DNA of 64,000 nt, taken from assembly GCA_025024175.1 (NCBI GenBank), contig QCXZ01000001.1:30870942-30934941 (forward strand), in the 5' to 3' direction. The notes under the pieces are model-generated. The model saw nothing but the letters and a program-made list of their open reading frames with translations, had not been told where the DNA came from and ran no database searches. The DNA is from Rhyzopertha dominica. Its lineage: Eukaryota > Arthropoda > Insecta > Coleoptera > Bostrichidae. Within the stretch, counting starts at the first letter, position 1, and each line of letters begins with the position of its first letter. Below are positions 55,888 through 64,000 of this stretch, piece after piece. The position numbers and the translations under genes are program-made.

Positions 55888-56928
55888 CACTGATCTCTAA
55901 ATAACTGGATGTCGCTTACATACCAAAATGCATGTAAATTATTTGTGATAGCTTTAAACCACCTTAGCGCTACTAGCCGCTGGTCCTTGTACTAAAATTT
56001 TGACAAAGGTTCGCTTCTGCGATAAATATGAAGTTAATCGCTATTCGCTACGGGTTGTTGGATAGAAAGGACGTTCAATAAAAAGCGCATACGTTTGAAT
56101 ACCGGAACTGAGCAAGTGGGTCGTTCGATAGAAACCTGTATCACACAACTATATGTAATTCTCGGTTTTGAACAGCTTAACTAACCGGAGTGTACTACAG
56201 TGAACTTAGCAATAACAGTAAACATTGAAACTACAGTCACTATATAGAATACAGTACCGCAACGTCCGCCATATTTGGAGTTAAAGGTTTGGTGGGAACA
56301 TTCAAATTTCCCAATGTTAATTACTTCCATATCCAACAGACGAGAAGTATTGTATTGCTCAATCACTTTAAATGCTCGAAAATGTCCAAAAACAAAATTT
56401 CTGTGTGTGAACGCGATAACTATCGAAAGACTTAACTAATGAACTTCAAATTTGGCACATATATAAATCTCAACTACCCAAAAGCGAACTATTGTTTTTG
56501 GGGTAAGTAGGGTATAAGGAAAGGGTTGAAATTTTCGCATTGGGAGGAATCTTAAATAGTCTATAACCTATTAACTGTTAGTTGCTGTTAGCAGTAATCG
56601 GATAACAAGTGACAAACGACAAGTGGAAAATGTCATACTTTGACAGAAAACAAAGGAAAAATGACAAATAACTAGTTGCGTCGCCATATTTGGAGTGAAA
56701 ATCAAAGCCTCTCTCTCTGACTCATTGGAACATAACCTTGCGGTACTGTATGATGAGTTCACGATTTTAACCGTCAATCATTAACGTTATATTTACCGCA
56801 GAAGCGAACCTTTGTCAAAATTTTAGTACAAGGACCAGCGGCTAGGCGCTAAAGTGGCTTAAATTTAACACAAATAATTTGCATGCATTTTGGTATGTAA
56901 GCGACATCCGGTTATTTAGAGATCAGTG
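55888..56928. mobile_element. CACTGATCTC-ended TIR element, second copy
   Basis: Begins CACTGATCTCTAAATAACTG at 55888 and ends with the complement GTTATTTAGAGATCAGTG at 56928. Roughly 150-175 bp at each end (55888-56040 and 56752-56928) are inverted complements, sharing GCAGAAGCGAACCTTTG, TAGTACAAGGACCAGCGG and TGCATTTTGGTATG. The 0.7-kb interior is unique in the window and has no coding domain. Target duplication not evident. Same family as 33024-33786. Confidence 0.8.
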
Positions 56929-57374
56929 TAGCTAGACCTTGCGTTCACAGGGCCGCAACTGGGTAAAAGTAACCCAGGACTGAATGGAAACTTCATACAA
57001 ATTGTTTGGAACCACTAAAAGACCAGAAATGTATAAATTTATTTTTATTATTTTATTTTATATGACTTATTCCACAACAATATTGACTGTTCTTGGATAT
57101 TGGAAAGGATTCGCTTCCTGGTTATTGCTCAGTCGCCAGTATTTCGTATATCATCTTTATTATACCATTGCAGATCACTGTGACATTAATTTTCACTCTT
57201 TAATATGCTATATACTATATAATGTAGTTGCTGGTATTTAATTTGGTCTGTTTTGTGCTCAGCAACATATTTATATTTTTATTTTTATTTTTTTAATATT
57301 TGGAAATAATAATTATTATTATTCTATATATTGTATGGATTGGTTAGGGCGGATGTCTTTCTTCATAAAATGCA
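56929..57374. other. No recognised gene
   Basis: Includes an 85-codon + frame (56984-57241) with several hydrophobic runs but no recognised domain; I do not call it as a gene. Confidence 0.3.
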
Positions 57375-57592
57375 TTAAAATGCATGTCTATGCTGTGCTG
57401 TCTGCACTTCAACCAACTGCAAAAATAGCCGTGAGGGCCTGCTATCANACTGAAGTATGCAGTTGCATGCCAATTTGTCAGGCTACAAGTCACTTCCTAT
57501 AGGAAGTANTTCCCGTTANGGCAGCTAGGTGGCTTTGTCATCATGTCAGTGTAATGCTGACAGATGGCATTGCCATCTAAATTCTTACGTCT
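57375..57592 (-). repeat. Rearranged copy of the 8.5-kb repeat family
   Basis: The left 45 bp (ATGCATGTCTATGCTGTGCT, CAACCAACTGCA) are in the direct orientation. The remainder (GCCGTGAGGGCCTGCT, AGTATGCAGTTGCATGCC, CACTTCCTATAGGAAGT, GCTGACAGATGGCATTGCCA) is in the inverted orientation. The copy thus joins two opposite-facing parts of the unit. Confidence 0.75.
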
Positions 57593-59236
57593 TTTTTCAT
57601 AATTTTGAACTTCTGGAAATCGTGCGGTATTTATAAAAAAGCTTAATGCTGTAAAAAACAAGTTATATGTGGCTTTAATTAATTAATTAGGATTTTTCTT
57701 TAATAATTCCATGTGAATTACGTTTTATTTTCTTTTCTTAAAATTTTGCAGCTTGATAACCCGGGTATGCACCAAAAACCCTTATAGTATAAAGTGTGCC
57801 TTTCTCGTAACCCCCTAACTAGTACCACACTTCACACTAGCAAAAACAGGAACCGAATGAAGATATTGTTGAAAAAATAGCGTTAATGACTGCAAAATGT
57901 CTATAGATTTATTAAATACCTACATTTGTTGAACATAGATATTTTAATGGGTTTATAGGCATAAGATATATTGTTACATATTCTTCAATAACATTTTAGT
58001 AAACAACTTAAGTATATTACATTAAATCAGTAATTTTTGTTTTATAAAAACAGAAATATATACAGTATACATTGTGATTACGTTACAATTTAGACTGGCC
58101 CGTCAGTTAGCAAGAAATTTACATGATGCATTATCTGCTCGATTTAACCAAATACTTTACTATTATAATAGTACAGTATTTAATTTAAGACTCTCATTTT
58201 GACTTCACTCTGCCACATTTGACAAAAACTAACACAAACTGTAAAATGATATTAATACTAGTTTTAGATCATTATATTAATGCCAGAAAAAAGTAGCTAG
58301 CCACTGGACAGTGCGGGAGTAAGTAATGTTTCCTGTATTCGTGTATTATAATATAAACAATACAAATTTCCATAATCCTAGATCCGCATATTAAACNCAA
58401 TAAACTTTCATTATTTTTATTTGATTTTACTACATCTATCTATAAATAATTTTAATGCTTCGATTTCCTTTCATTGTATATTCTTCGTACTATTACGAAA
58501 GNCTTATAGCGTTAATGAAGAAGTAAATATTTATAAGCTAGATCCAATCATTTACGTCCCAGCGCAACTACGTTACTTAAGTAGGTACCTATTTCAACTT
58601 ATAATAATTTAATATTAATTTAACAAATGAAACAAACAAGTCGTAGAAAAATGGAGAATAATTAAGCACTGAAAATAAACACACATGATAAATGTAAATA
58701 ATATGTAATGTAATATAAACAAATTTTTACCGTTTTAATGTAGTTATACCTACTTGTCCGCCGAAGAATATTTAAGACCACAGACAAGTGTTTTACTTAT
58801 TATTAGTATTTAATCACTTCCAAAAACTCAAATATACATCATAAATGTTCCATATTTAAGAAGCAGTGCTGTAAAAGTTTTTGCATCAACGCACAATTAT
58901 AAACCGCAGCTGTAAATAAGTCACTTTGGCACAATTTCGTTTTGATGTTTTTTTCCATAACGCCATTTATTTGCTAATTTCCATGGTAATTAACATGATT
59001 ATATAACATCCAATCATATCGTTAGATCTATTTTACGGTAATATAATTTCTTCTCGTGCAAAACGTAGCGCTTGTTACAATATTAGTGTATTAATGTATT
59101 GATTAATTTATTTATCCATGACCACCATACCACAGTATAATAAAGAACCAGTATGTTCACTCTTTGTCGGCACCTTTGATCTCGAGGGGGCTCAGATTTC
59201 CAATAAACGTTTTCAAGCTTGGCAGAGCTCTGCGTT
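57593..59236. other. No recognised gene
   Basis: AT-rich non-genic sequence with a few unresolved bases. The last about 80 bp (59158-59236) are more GC-rich and are the left flank of the gypsy insertion, contiguous with 63636 onwards before insertion. Confidence 0.35.
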
Positions 59237-59241
59237 CTGAT

Positions 59242-59405
59242 TGTCTCACTGTTATTAATTAGGACACAGATTACTTATGAATAATTGTATATTTAATGAT
59301 ATAAATATAGAACGTGGTAACACCAATAAACGTCATATTTTTAGCATCTAATAATGGTGCCAACCTTGCACACAACTTGGTAACTTAAGTATTGCCACCC
59401 TGACA
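59242..59405 (-). repeat. Gypsy 3' LTR (164 bp)
   Basis: Identical by inspection to 63467-63630. In the sense orientation it begins TGTCAGGG and ends GTGAGACA. Confidence 0.97.
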
Positions 59406-59417
59406 CCCCTCTTCTTA
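59406..59417 (-). other. Gypsy polypurine tract
   Basis: Minus strand AAGAAGAGGGG immediately upstream of the 3' LTR; it overlaps the end of the Gag-Pol frame. Confidence 0.8.
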
Positions 59418-62400
59418 ACAAGAATATTTTGCGGGTGTTTTGATTACCCTACCTGACCTAGTCGCTTTTGGTTTTATTTTTACTGGACTTTCATGCTGAG
59501 CCTCTACGTCAGGTAAGTTTACAGGTAAGTTACATTTTATTATAAACTTCCTATTTCTTACAATTACATCATTACTATGATCTAACTTAATGACATATGT
59601 TCTAGGTCTTTTTCCTATTCTAACAATAGTTCCATTTACCCATTCTTTGTCATTAATATTTACTTTAGTCTTAACTCTAGTTTTTACTTTTAGTTCTGAT
59701 AAATCTCTAACATTTCTATTATAATAGTTTGCTTCTTCTTCCTTTCTTCCTTCAAAAAATGTTTTGACTTTATTGTTACTAACTACAGTTTTCTTTAATT
59801 GTTTTTCTGTTGCTGGTAACAAATCTCTTAACCTTCTAGAATTTAACATTTGAGATGGACTAGGCATGTTACTGGCAATAGGTGTATTGCGTAATGAAAG
59901 TAATGCTAAATAAGGATCTTTATTATCAGCATAACATTTTTTTAATAGCTGCTTAACAGTCTGAACAGTTCTTTCAATTTGACCATTGCTTTGAGGATAT
60001 CTAGGACTTGATGTATGATGCTGAAAATCATACTGCTTACTAAACCTTAAAAATTCTTCTGCACTGAAGCATGGACCATTATCTGTAAAAACTATTACAG
60101 GAATACCCTGTCTAGAAAATATTTCCTTTAACACTGCTATAACACTATTGGCTGTCAAAGAATTTAAAGTTTTAAGCTCCACAAATTTAGAAAAATAGTC
60201 TACTAATACTAAGTAATCTAATCCATTTACTGTAAATAGATCAACACCGACTTTATACCATTCCTTGTCTGGTACTGTGTGAGGTAACAAAGTTTCTTTG
60301 CTATTATTTTTTCTAAATGTTGAACAAATGTCACAATTTTCTATTAAATTGTCTATGTCCTGTCCTAACCCTGGCCAAAACAAAACTTCTCTAGCTAAAT
60401 TTTTACATTTCTCTTTACCTAAGTGATTATAATGTATTCTTTTTAATATATCTTTACGAAGTTCTATAGGAATAAAAACTTTTGTTCCTTTATAAATAAT
60501 ATTGTCATGTACAGTTAATTCGTCTCTAAATGACCAATACTTTTTCAAATAATCTGGTAAATTAGTTTTATGTTCAGGAAAACCTTCCTTAATAAACTGA
60601 CATAATTCTTTTAACTCTGTGTTTTCAAATGTATACTTTTTGATTTCTTTAAGTCTTTTCTCTGTTGCATTAAAATTTTTTGTAATCATGCATAACTGAG
60701 CATCATAATCGTTATCTTCTACAGCTGTATCTTTTGAAAATGATCTAGACAACGTATCTGCTATAAACAATTCACTACCTTTTTTATATACAAGTTTGAA
60801 TGTATACTGTTGCAATTTGATCAACATTCTTTGTAATCTAGCTGGAGCTGAAGTTAAAGGTTTATTATAAATTGAAACTAAAGGTCTGTGATCAGTTTCT
60901 ATTGTTACATCATTTCTTCCATAAATGTATTGATGAAATTTTTCACACGCTACTACTATTGCTAACATTTCTTTTTCTATCTGTGCGTAACCTTGCTGTG
61001 TTGGTGTAAAAGCACGAGATACATATGACACTGGTTTGCCCTCTTGTAAAAGCACTGCTCCACAAGCTGCCTGCGATGCATCACATGATACGAGTATCGC
61101 TTTCTCTGTGTCAAAATGATTTAAAACTGGAGAATTAGCAATAAGTATTTTAAGCTGCTGTAACGCTTGCTCTTGTTCATGGTTCCACTGGAACTCTATA
61201 TCTTTTTTCAGCAATTTTCTTAAAGGTTCTGTTAAAATGCTTGAATTTGGAATAAACCTTGCTAAGTATTGTACCATACCTAGTAAACGTTCTATATCTT
61301 TTTTGTTTTGTGGTGTTTGCAAATTTTTAATTGCCTCAATTTTCGATAAATCTGGTAAAACACCTTTATCTGTTATTCTGTGCCCCATGTATGCAATTTC
61401 TTGGAGACCAAATTTACATTTAAATTTGTTAAATTTTAAATTATGTTCTCGAGCAATTTTGAAAACCTTTACTAGTCGTTCATTGTGTTCTTTTAAAGTA
61501 GAACCCCAAATAAGTATGTCATCTACATAGACATCTACCCCTTCTATTGAATCATACATTTGTTTAATTGTTTTTGTAAAAACTTCTGGAGCAGAGCTTA
61601 TACCGTATGGCATTCTTAAAAATTTGTACCTTCCAAATGGTGTATTAAATGTACACAGATCGGAACTAGTACTATCTAATTTAATTTGCCAAAACCCATT
61701 ACTACAGTCAACTGTAGAGAAAAATTTTGCTCCACTTACCTTACTTATTATCTCGTCCATCGTGGGAATCTGGAAATGCTCTCTCTGAATTGCTTTGTTT
61801 AAATTAGTCGGATCTAAACACAATCTCAAACTACCATCTTTTTTATGTACAATAACTAACGAATTAACCCATGGAGTAGGCGTTGTAACTTTTGAAACTA
61901 TACCTTCTGCTTCTAATGAGTTTAATTTATTTTTCAGTTGTTGATGAATTGCAAAAGGAACCTTTCTAGGTGGATGAATAACTGGTTTTACGTTAGGATC
62001 TAATGCTATGTGGTAAGTATTGTTTAAACATCCTGTACCCTCAAAACAATCATTAAACTTTTTAATAATGTTTTGTAAACTATCAACATCAGATTTATGG
62101 ACTTGTACATTATTAATCGCATTTCTTTTTACTAAATTTAGCTTTATACATGCATCTAAACCTAGCAATGGACAATTTTTTGTATTTACTATGTGATATT
62201 CAATAAACTCTTGTTTATTCCCGACTTGTGTTTTTATTTCACAACTACCTATCGTTTCTATAACCTTATCGTTATAACCTGTCAATTTACTTAATGAAAC
62301 TTTAAGCATGCCTGCCTTTTTTGATACTGCTAGCTTTTTAAATATCTCTAACGGTAATATATTTGCTTGAGCACCGGTATCTAATTTAAAGTAAACATTA

Positions 62401-63353
62401 ACGTTATTATCTAACATGCAATTCTGAACCCACGAAGCGTCAAACATATCTTGTTTGCTAACGTTACCTACAAAAAGTTGACTTGCTTTTTCTGTAAGTT
62501 CTTGTTCTTCTGTGCGGTCCACGATGCTCACTTTTCTTGTTCTGCAACACCTAGCATAATGTCCAATTTTCTTGCATTTGTTGCACCCCACGCTTCTCGC
62601 TGGACAGCTGGAGTTGTTGATGTGATTGCCACCACACCTGAAACAGCTACTCCTCGACAGTGTCTTGGGTACTGCTTGTGACTTCTGCGGAATGTTTCTG
62701 GGTTTTGCTGCTGCAACCGTATCCACTTCTTGAGTTTTCTGTCCCTCAATTGATTTCAACTGTTCTTTCGCCAATTCTGCTGCTTTGCAAACTTCAGTCG
62801 CCCTTTTGAGGTCCAGGTTGACCTCTCTAAACAGTCGATCCTTCAGGTTTTTGTCTTGGATACCCAATATTATTCTATCTCTTATTAGGCTATCAGTTAA
62901 CGTTCCGAACTCACATGTGCCGCTCAAACGTCTCAGTTCATTCACGTATTCATCAATCCCTTCACTTGGTTTCATATCTCTTGTGAAGAATATGTATCTT
63001 TCAAATGTCACATTCTTCTTTGGTATGAAGTAGTTGTTTAATTTGTTTATTATTTCAATGTACGAATTTCTATCTTCGGGTCTATCAAACTCCAAGTTAT
63101 TGAAAATTTTTATGACTTTATCACCAACTACATTTAACAGCAATGCTGCTTTGTAAGCATCGGATTCATGTTCCATTCTAGAGGCCGTCAAATAAATATT
63201 GAACTTCTGTTTGAAAAATTCCCAGTTCATGGCCAAATTGCCGTCTTCAAAACTCATTTCCTTGGGTATTTTCGCACCTGGATTTACTGAATTGTATGGA
63301 ACTTCCATTTTCACCTTTTGATTTACACTGGAACTGCTTTCCTGGCCTTCCAT
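59415..63353 (-). CDS. Gypsy Gag-Pol polyprotein (1312 residues)
   Basis: Single open frame from MEGQESSSSVNQ. A Gag capsid-like region covers residues 40-200. Two zinc knuckles follow: C237-C240-H244-C250 and C257-C260-H265-C270. The protease DTGA is at 325-328. Reverse transcriptase covers about 480-665 (LRLCLDPTNLN 509-519; catalytic YVDD 609-612). RNase H covers about 750-870 (D758 in SCDAS, D821 in ETDHR). The integrase zinc domain is H974/H977...C1007/C1010, and the DDE core is D1038, D1091, E1127 with DD35E spacing. The C-terminal tail is basic. Gag and Pol are fused without frameshift, so Pol is made as a direct fusion. All catalytic residues look present. The protein copies element RNA and inserts the DNA into the host genome. 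Confidence 0.96.
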   Translation of the reverse strand: MEGQESSSSVNQKVKMEVPYNSVNPGAKIPKEMSFEDGNLAMNWEFFKQKFNIYLTASRMEHESDAYKAALLLNVVGDKVIKIFNNLEFDRPEDRNSYIEIINKLNNYFIPKKNVTFERYIFFTRDMKPSEGIDEYVNELRRLSGTCEFGTLTDSLIRDRIILGIQDKNLKDRLFREVNLDLKRATEVCKAAELAKEQLKSIEGQKTQEVDTVAAAKPRNIPQKSQAVPKTLSRSSCFRCGGNHINNSSCPARSVGCNKCKKIGHYARCCRTRKVSIVDRTEEQELTEKASQLFVGNVSKQDMFDASWVQNCMLDNNVNVYFKLDTGAQANILPLEIFKKLAVSKKAGMLKVSLSKLTGYNDKVIETIGSCEIKTQVGNKQEFIEYHIVNTKNCPLLGLDACIKLNLVKRNAINNVQVHKSDVDSLQNIIKKFNDCFEGTGCLNNTYHIALDPNVKPVIHPPRKVPFAIHQQLKNKLNSLEAEGIVSKVTTPTPWVNSLVIVHKKDGSLRLCLDPTNLNKAIQREHFQIPTMDEIISKVSGAKFFSTVDCSNGFWQIKLDSTSSDLCTFNTPFGRYKFLRMPYGISSAPEVFTKTIKQMYDSIEGVDVYVDDILIWGSTLKEHNERLVKVFKIAREHNLKFNKFKCKFGLQEIAYMGHRITDKGVLPDLSKIEAIKNLQTPQNKKDIERLLGMVQYLARFIPNSSILTEPLRKLLKKDIEFQWNHEQEQALQQLKILIANSPVLNHFDTEKAILVSCDASQAACGAVLLQEGKPVSYVSRAFTPTQQGYAQIEKEMLAIVVACEKFHQYIYGRNDVTIETDHRPLVSIYNKPLTSAPARLQRMLIKLQQYTFKLVYKKGSELFIADTLSRSFSKDTAVEDNDYDAQLCMITKNFNATEKRLKEIKKYTFENTELKELCQFIKEGFPEHKTNLPDYLKKYWSFRDELTVHDNIIYKGTKVFIPIELRKDILKRIHYNHLGKEKCKNLAREVLFWPGLGQDIDNLIENCDICSTFRKNNSKETLLPHTVPDKEWYKVGVDLFTVNGLDYLVLVDYFSKFVELKTLNSLTANSVIAVLKEIFSRQGIPVIVFTDNGPCFSAEEFLRFSKQYDFQHHTSSPRYPQSNGQIERTVQTVKQLLKKCYADNKDPYLALLSLRNTPIASNMPSPSQMLNSRRLRDLLPATEKQLKKTVVSNNKVKTFFEGRKEEEANYYNRNVRDLSELKVKTRVKTKVNINDKEWVNGTIVRIGKRPRTYVIKLDHSNDVIVRNRKFIIKCNLPVNLPDVEAQHESPVKIKPKATRSGRVIKTPAKYSC

Positions 63354-63454
63354 GTGTTTTCTTGTACCACTGGTACGGCGTGCTTAACCTTACTTTTTGG
63401 CATTACACGGTGTTTTTAATTGTTAATCAATAATCACATCTGATTATTGCCGTC

Positions 63455-63466
63455 CCGACTGCGCCA
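63455..63466 (-). other. Gypsy primer-binding site (tRNA-Ser type)
   Basis: The + strand CCGACTGCGCCA directly abuts the LTR and equals the 3' end of insect tRNA-Ser plus CCA; in the sense strand this is TGGCGCAGTCGG. Confidence 0.85.
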
Positions 63467-63630
63467 TGTCTCACTGTTATTAATTAGGACACAGATTACT
63501 TATGAATAATTGTATATTTAATGATATAAATATAGAACGTGGTAACACCAATAAACGTCATATTTTTAGCATCTAATAATGGTGCCAACCTTGCACACAA
63601 CTTGGTAACTTAAGTATTGCCACCCTGACA
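63467..63630 (-). repeat. Gypsy 5' LTR (164 bp)
   Basis: Identical by inspection to 59242-59405. Confidence 0.97.
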
Positions 63631-63635
63631 CTGAT

Positions 63636-63698
63636 TGGTCAGAGCAATTGCCCCACACTTTGTTTACAAAAAACAGTAAATTCCGCGCTATTGCCAGC
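63636..63698 (+). promoter_or_regulatory. Possible proximal promoter or leader of the short ORF
   Basis: Contains TGATTGGTC (inverted CCAAT) right at the gypsy target site, counting the duplicated CTGAT. No TATA box. Its significance depends on whether the downstream ORF is real. Confidence 0.2.
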
Positions 63699-63872
63699 AT
63701 GGACAGTTTTACTTATATTGTGATTATTATTATTATTACTAGTTTTATAATTTTACTTACTTGTTATGTACTAATTACTATTCATAGAGCATTAAATTGC
63801 TATAAAGAATTAGTGACTACAGCGTATTTCAACCCAGAACCGCATATCCCACCACTTCATCCAGCGCGATGA
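63699..63872 (+). CDS. Short membrane-peptide ORF (57 residues), uncertain
   Basis: Starts MDSFTYIVIIIII with ATG in context CCAGCATGGAC. One strongly hydrophobic segment (about residues 6-29) is followed by a Cys-containing polar tail and a proline-rich C-terminus (PEPHIPPLHPAR). The organisation suggests a single-pass small membrane peptide. I do not recognise the family. It is intronless as read and could be the first exon of a longer gene past the stop, or chance. The local sequence is more GC-rich than the surroundings. The gypsy element inserted 63 nt upstream of the ATG. Confidence 0.35.
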   Translation: MDSFTYIVIIIIITSFIILLTCYVLITIHRALNCYKELVTTAYFNPEPHIPPLHPAR

Positions 63873-64000
63873 CTTGCTGTTGTTTACCAATGCTTGGAAG
63901 TAGGGATAAATGTTACTCAGCGTTCCACAGCGAAACGTGTTGCAGTACGCCAAAATGATCCGTAACGACAGGTTTAGACACAAACTGGTTTCTGCGCAGA
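63873..64000. other. Window end, nothing recognised
   Basis: Less AT-rich sequence continuing downstream of the short ORF; may be 3' untranslated sequence if that ORF is a gene. Confidence 0.3.

Larger units (their letters stand above)
59242..63630 (-). mobile_element. Ty3/gypsy LTR retrotransposon, structurally intact
   Basis: 4389 bp on the minus strand. The two 164-bp LTRs (59242-59405, 63467-63630) appear identical by eye and begin TGTCTCAC and end CCCTGACA. The 5-bp duplication CTGAT lies at 59237-59241 and 63631-63635. Between them are a tRNA-Ser-type primer-binding site, one uninterrupted Gag-Pol frame and a polypurine tract. No envelope-like ORF. Identical LTRs and an open frame indicate recent insertion. 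Short LTRs, a single Gag-Pol ORF and tRNA-Ser priming fit the Mag lineage; I have not verified that by phylogeny. Confidence 0.97.

Noticed and set aside
56984..57241. 85-codon + ORF with hydrophobic runs as a membrane protein gene
   Set aside because: Hydrophobicity follows from T-rich sequence; no conserved motif, promoter or splice support.
61237..63033. Plus-strand ORFs across the gypsy region
   Set aside because: Antisense shadows of Gag-Pol.
1..64000. A novel multi-gene defence or biosynthetic system
   Set aside because: All recognisable coding sequence is either METTL13 or transposon-derived; no cluster of functionally linked host genes is present.

Overview
The window is eukaryotic nuclear DNA, almost certainly from an insect. 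It is AT-rich and carries one host gene whose introns are as short as 59-72 nt. The rest is dominated by transposable elements of classes typical of arthropod genomes: mariner, Tc1, hAT, MULE, P-like/THAP, BEL/Pao, Ty3/gypsy, Penelope and several non-LTR retrotransposon lineages. I cannot fix the insect order from sequence alone. No bacterial operon, rRNA, tRNA or CRISPR array is seen.

The only confidently assigned host gene is a METTL13 (eEF1A dual methyltransferase) homologue on the + strand at 41109-47060. Seven exons join into a continuous 645-codon frame. The gene is hemmed in by transposons. A Mutator-like element (MULE, 35033-40978, 9-bp target duplication) ends 130 nt before the start codon and is itself split by a 4.26-kb hAT element (36604-40865, 8-bp duplication). 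Intron 3 holds a decayed hAT. Intron 4 holds a complete-ended but inactivated mariner (44775-46052, TA duplication). A BEL/Pao retrotransposon (47640-53390, 5-bp duplication) lies just downstream.

Left third (1-35000): mostly non-genic DNA with degraded transposons. These are a Tc1/mariner-type relic (about 3030-3904), a four-unit inverted/direct repeat cluster (8452-9620) abutting a second mariner fragment, several LINE fragments, a 670-bp non-autonomous hAT with a perfect 8-bp duplication (13438-14107), a palindromic MITE (17702-17814), a Penelope-like element with inverted terminal repeats and a hammerhead-like motif (19366-20924), a more complete LINE with an ACAT-type tail (about 28100-29999), a TIR-bearing element (31642-32691), a repeat family with CACTGATCTC termini (33024-33786), and a THAP-domain relic (34504-34839).

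Right part (53396-64000): a LINE relic interrupted by a MITE, a second copy of the CACTGATCTC family (55888-56928), a rearranged copy of the 8.5-kb repeat (about 57375-57592), and an apparently young Ty3/gypsy element (59242-63630). That element has identical 164-bp LTRs, a 5-bp duplication and one uninterrupted 1312-residue Gag-Pol frame. A short membrane-peptide ORF (63699-63872) starts just beyond it.

I found no convincing new multi-gene system. The most interesting structures are the transposon crowding around an intact METTL13, its GC-AG first intron, the nested MULE/hAT pair, the hammerhead-like motifs of Penelope type, and the large inverted repeat cluster.
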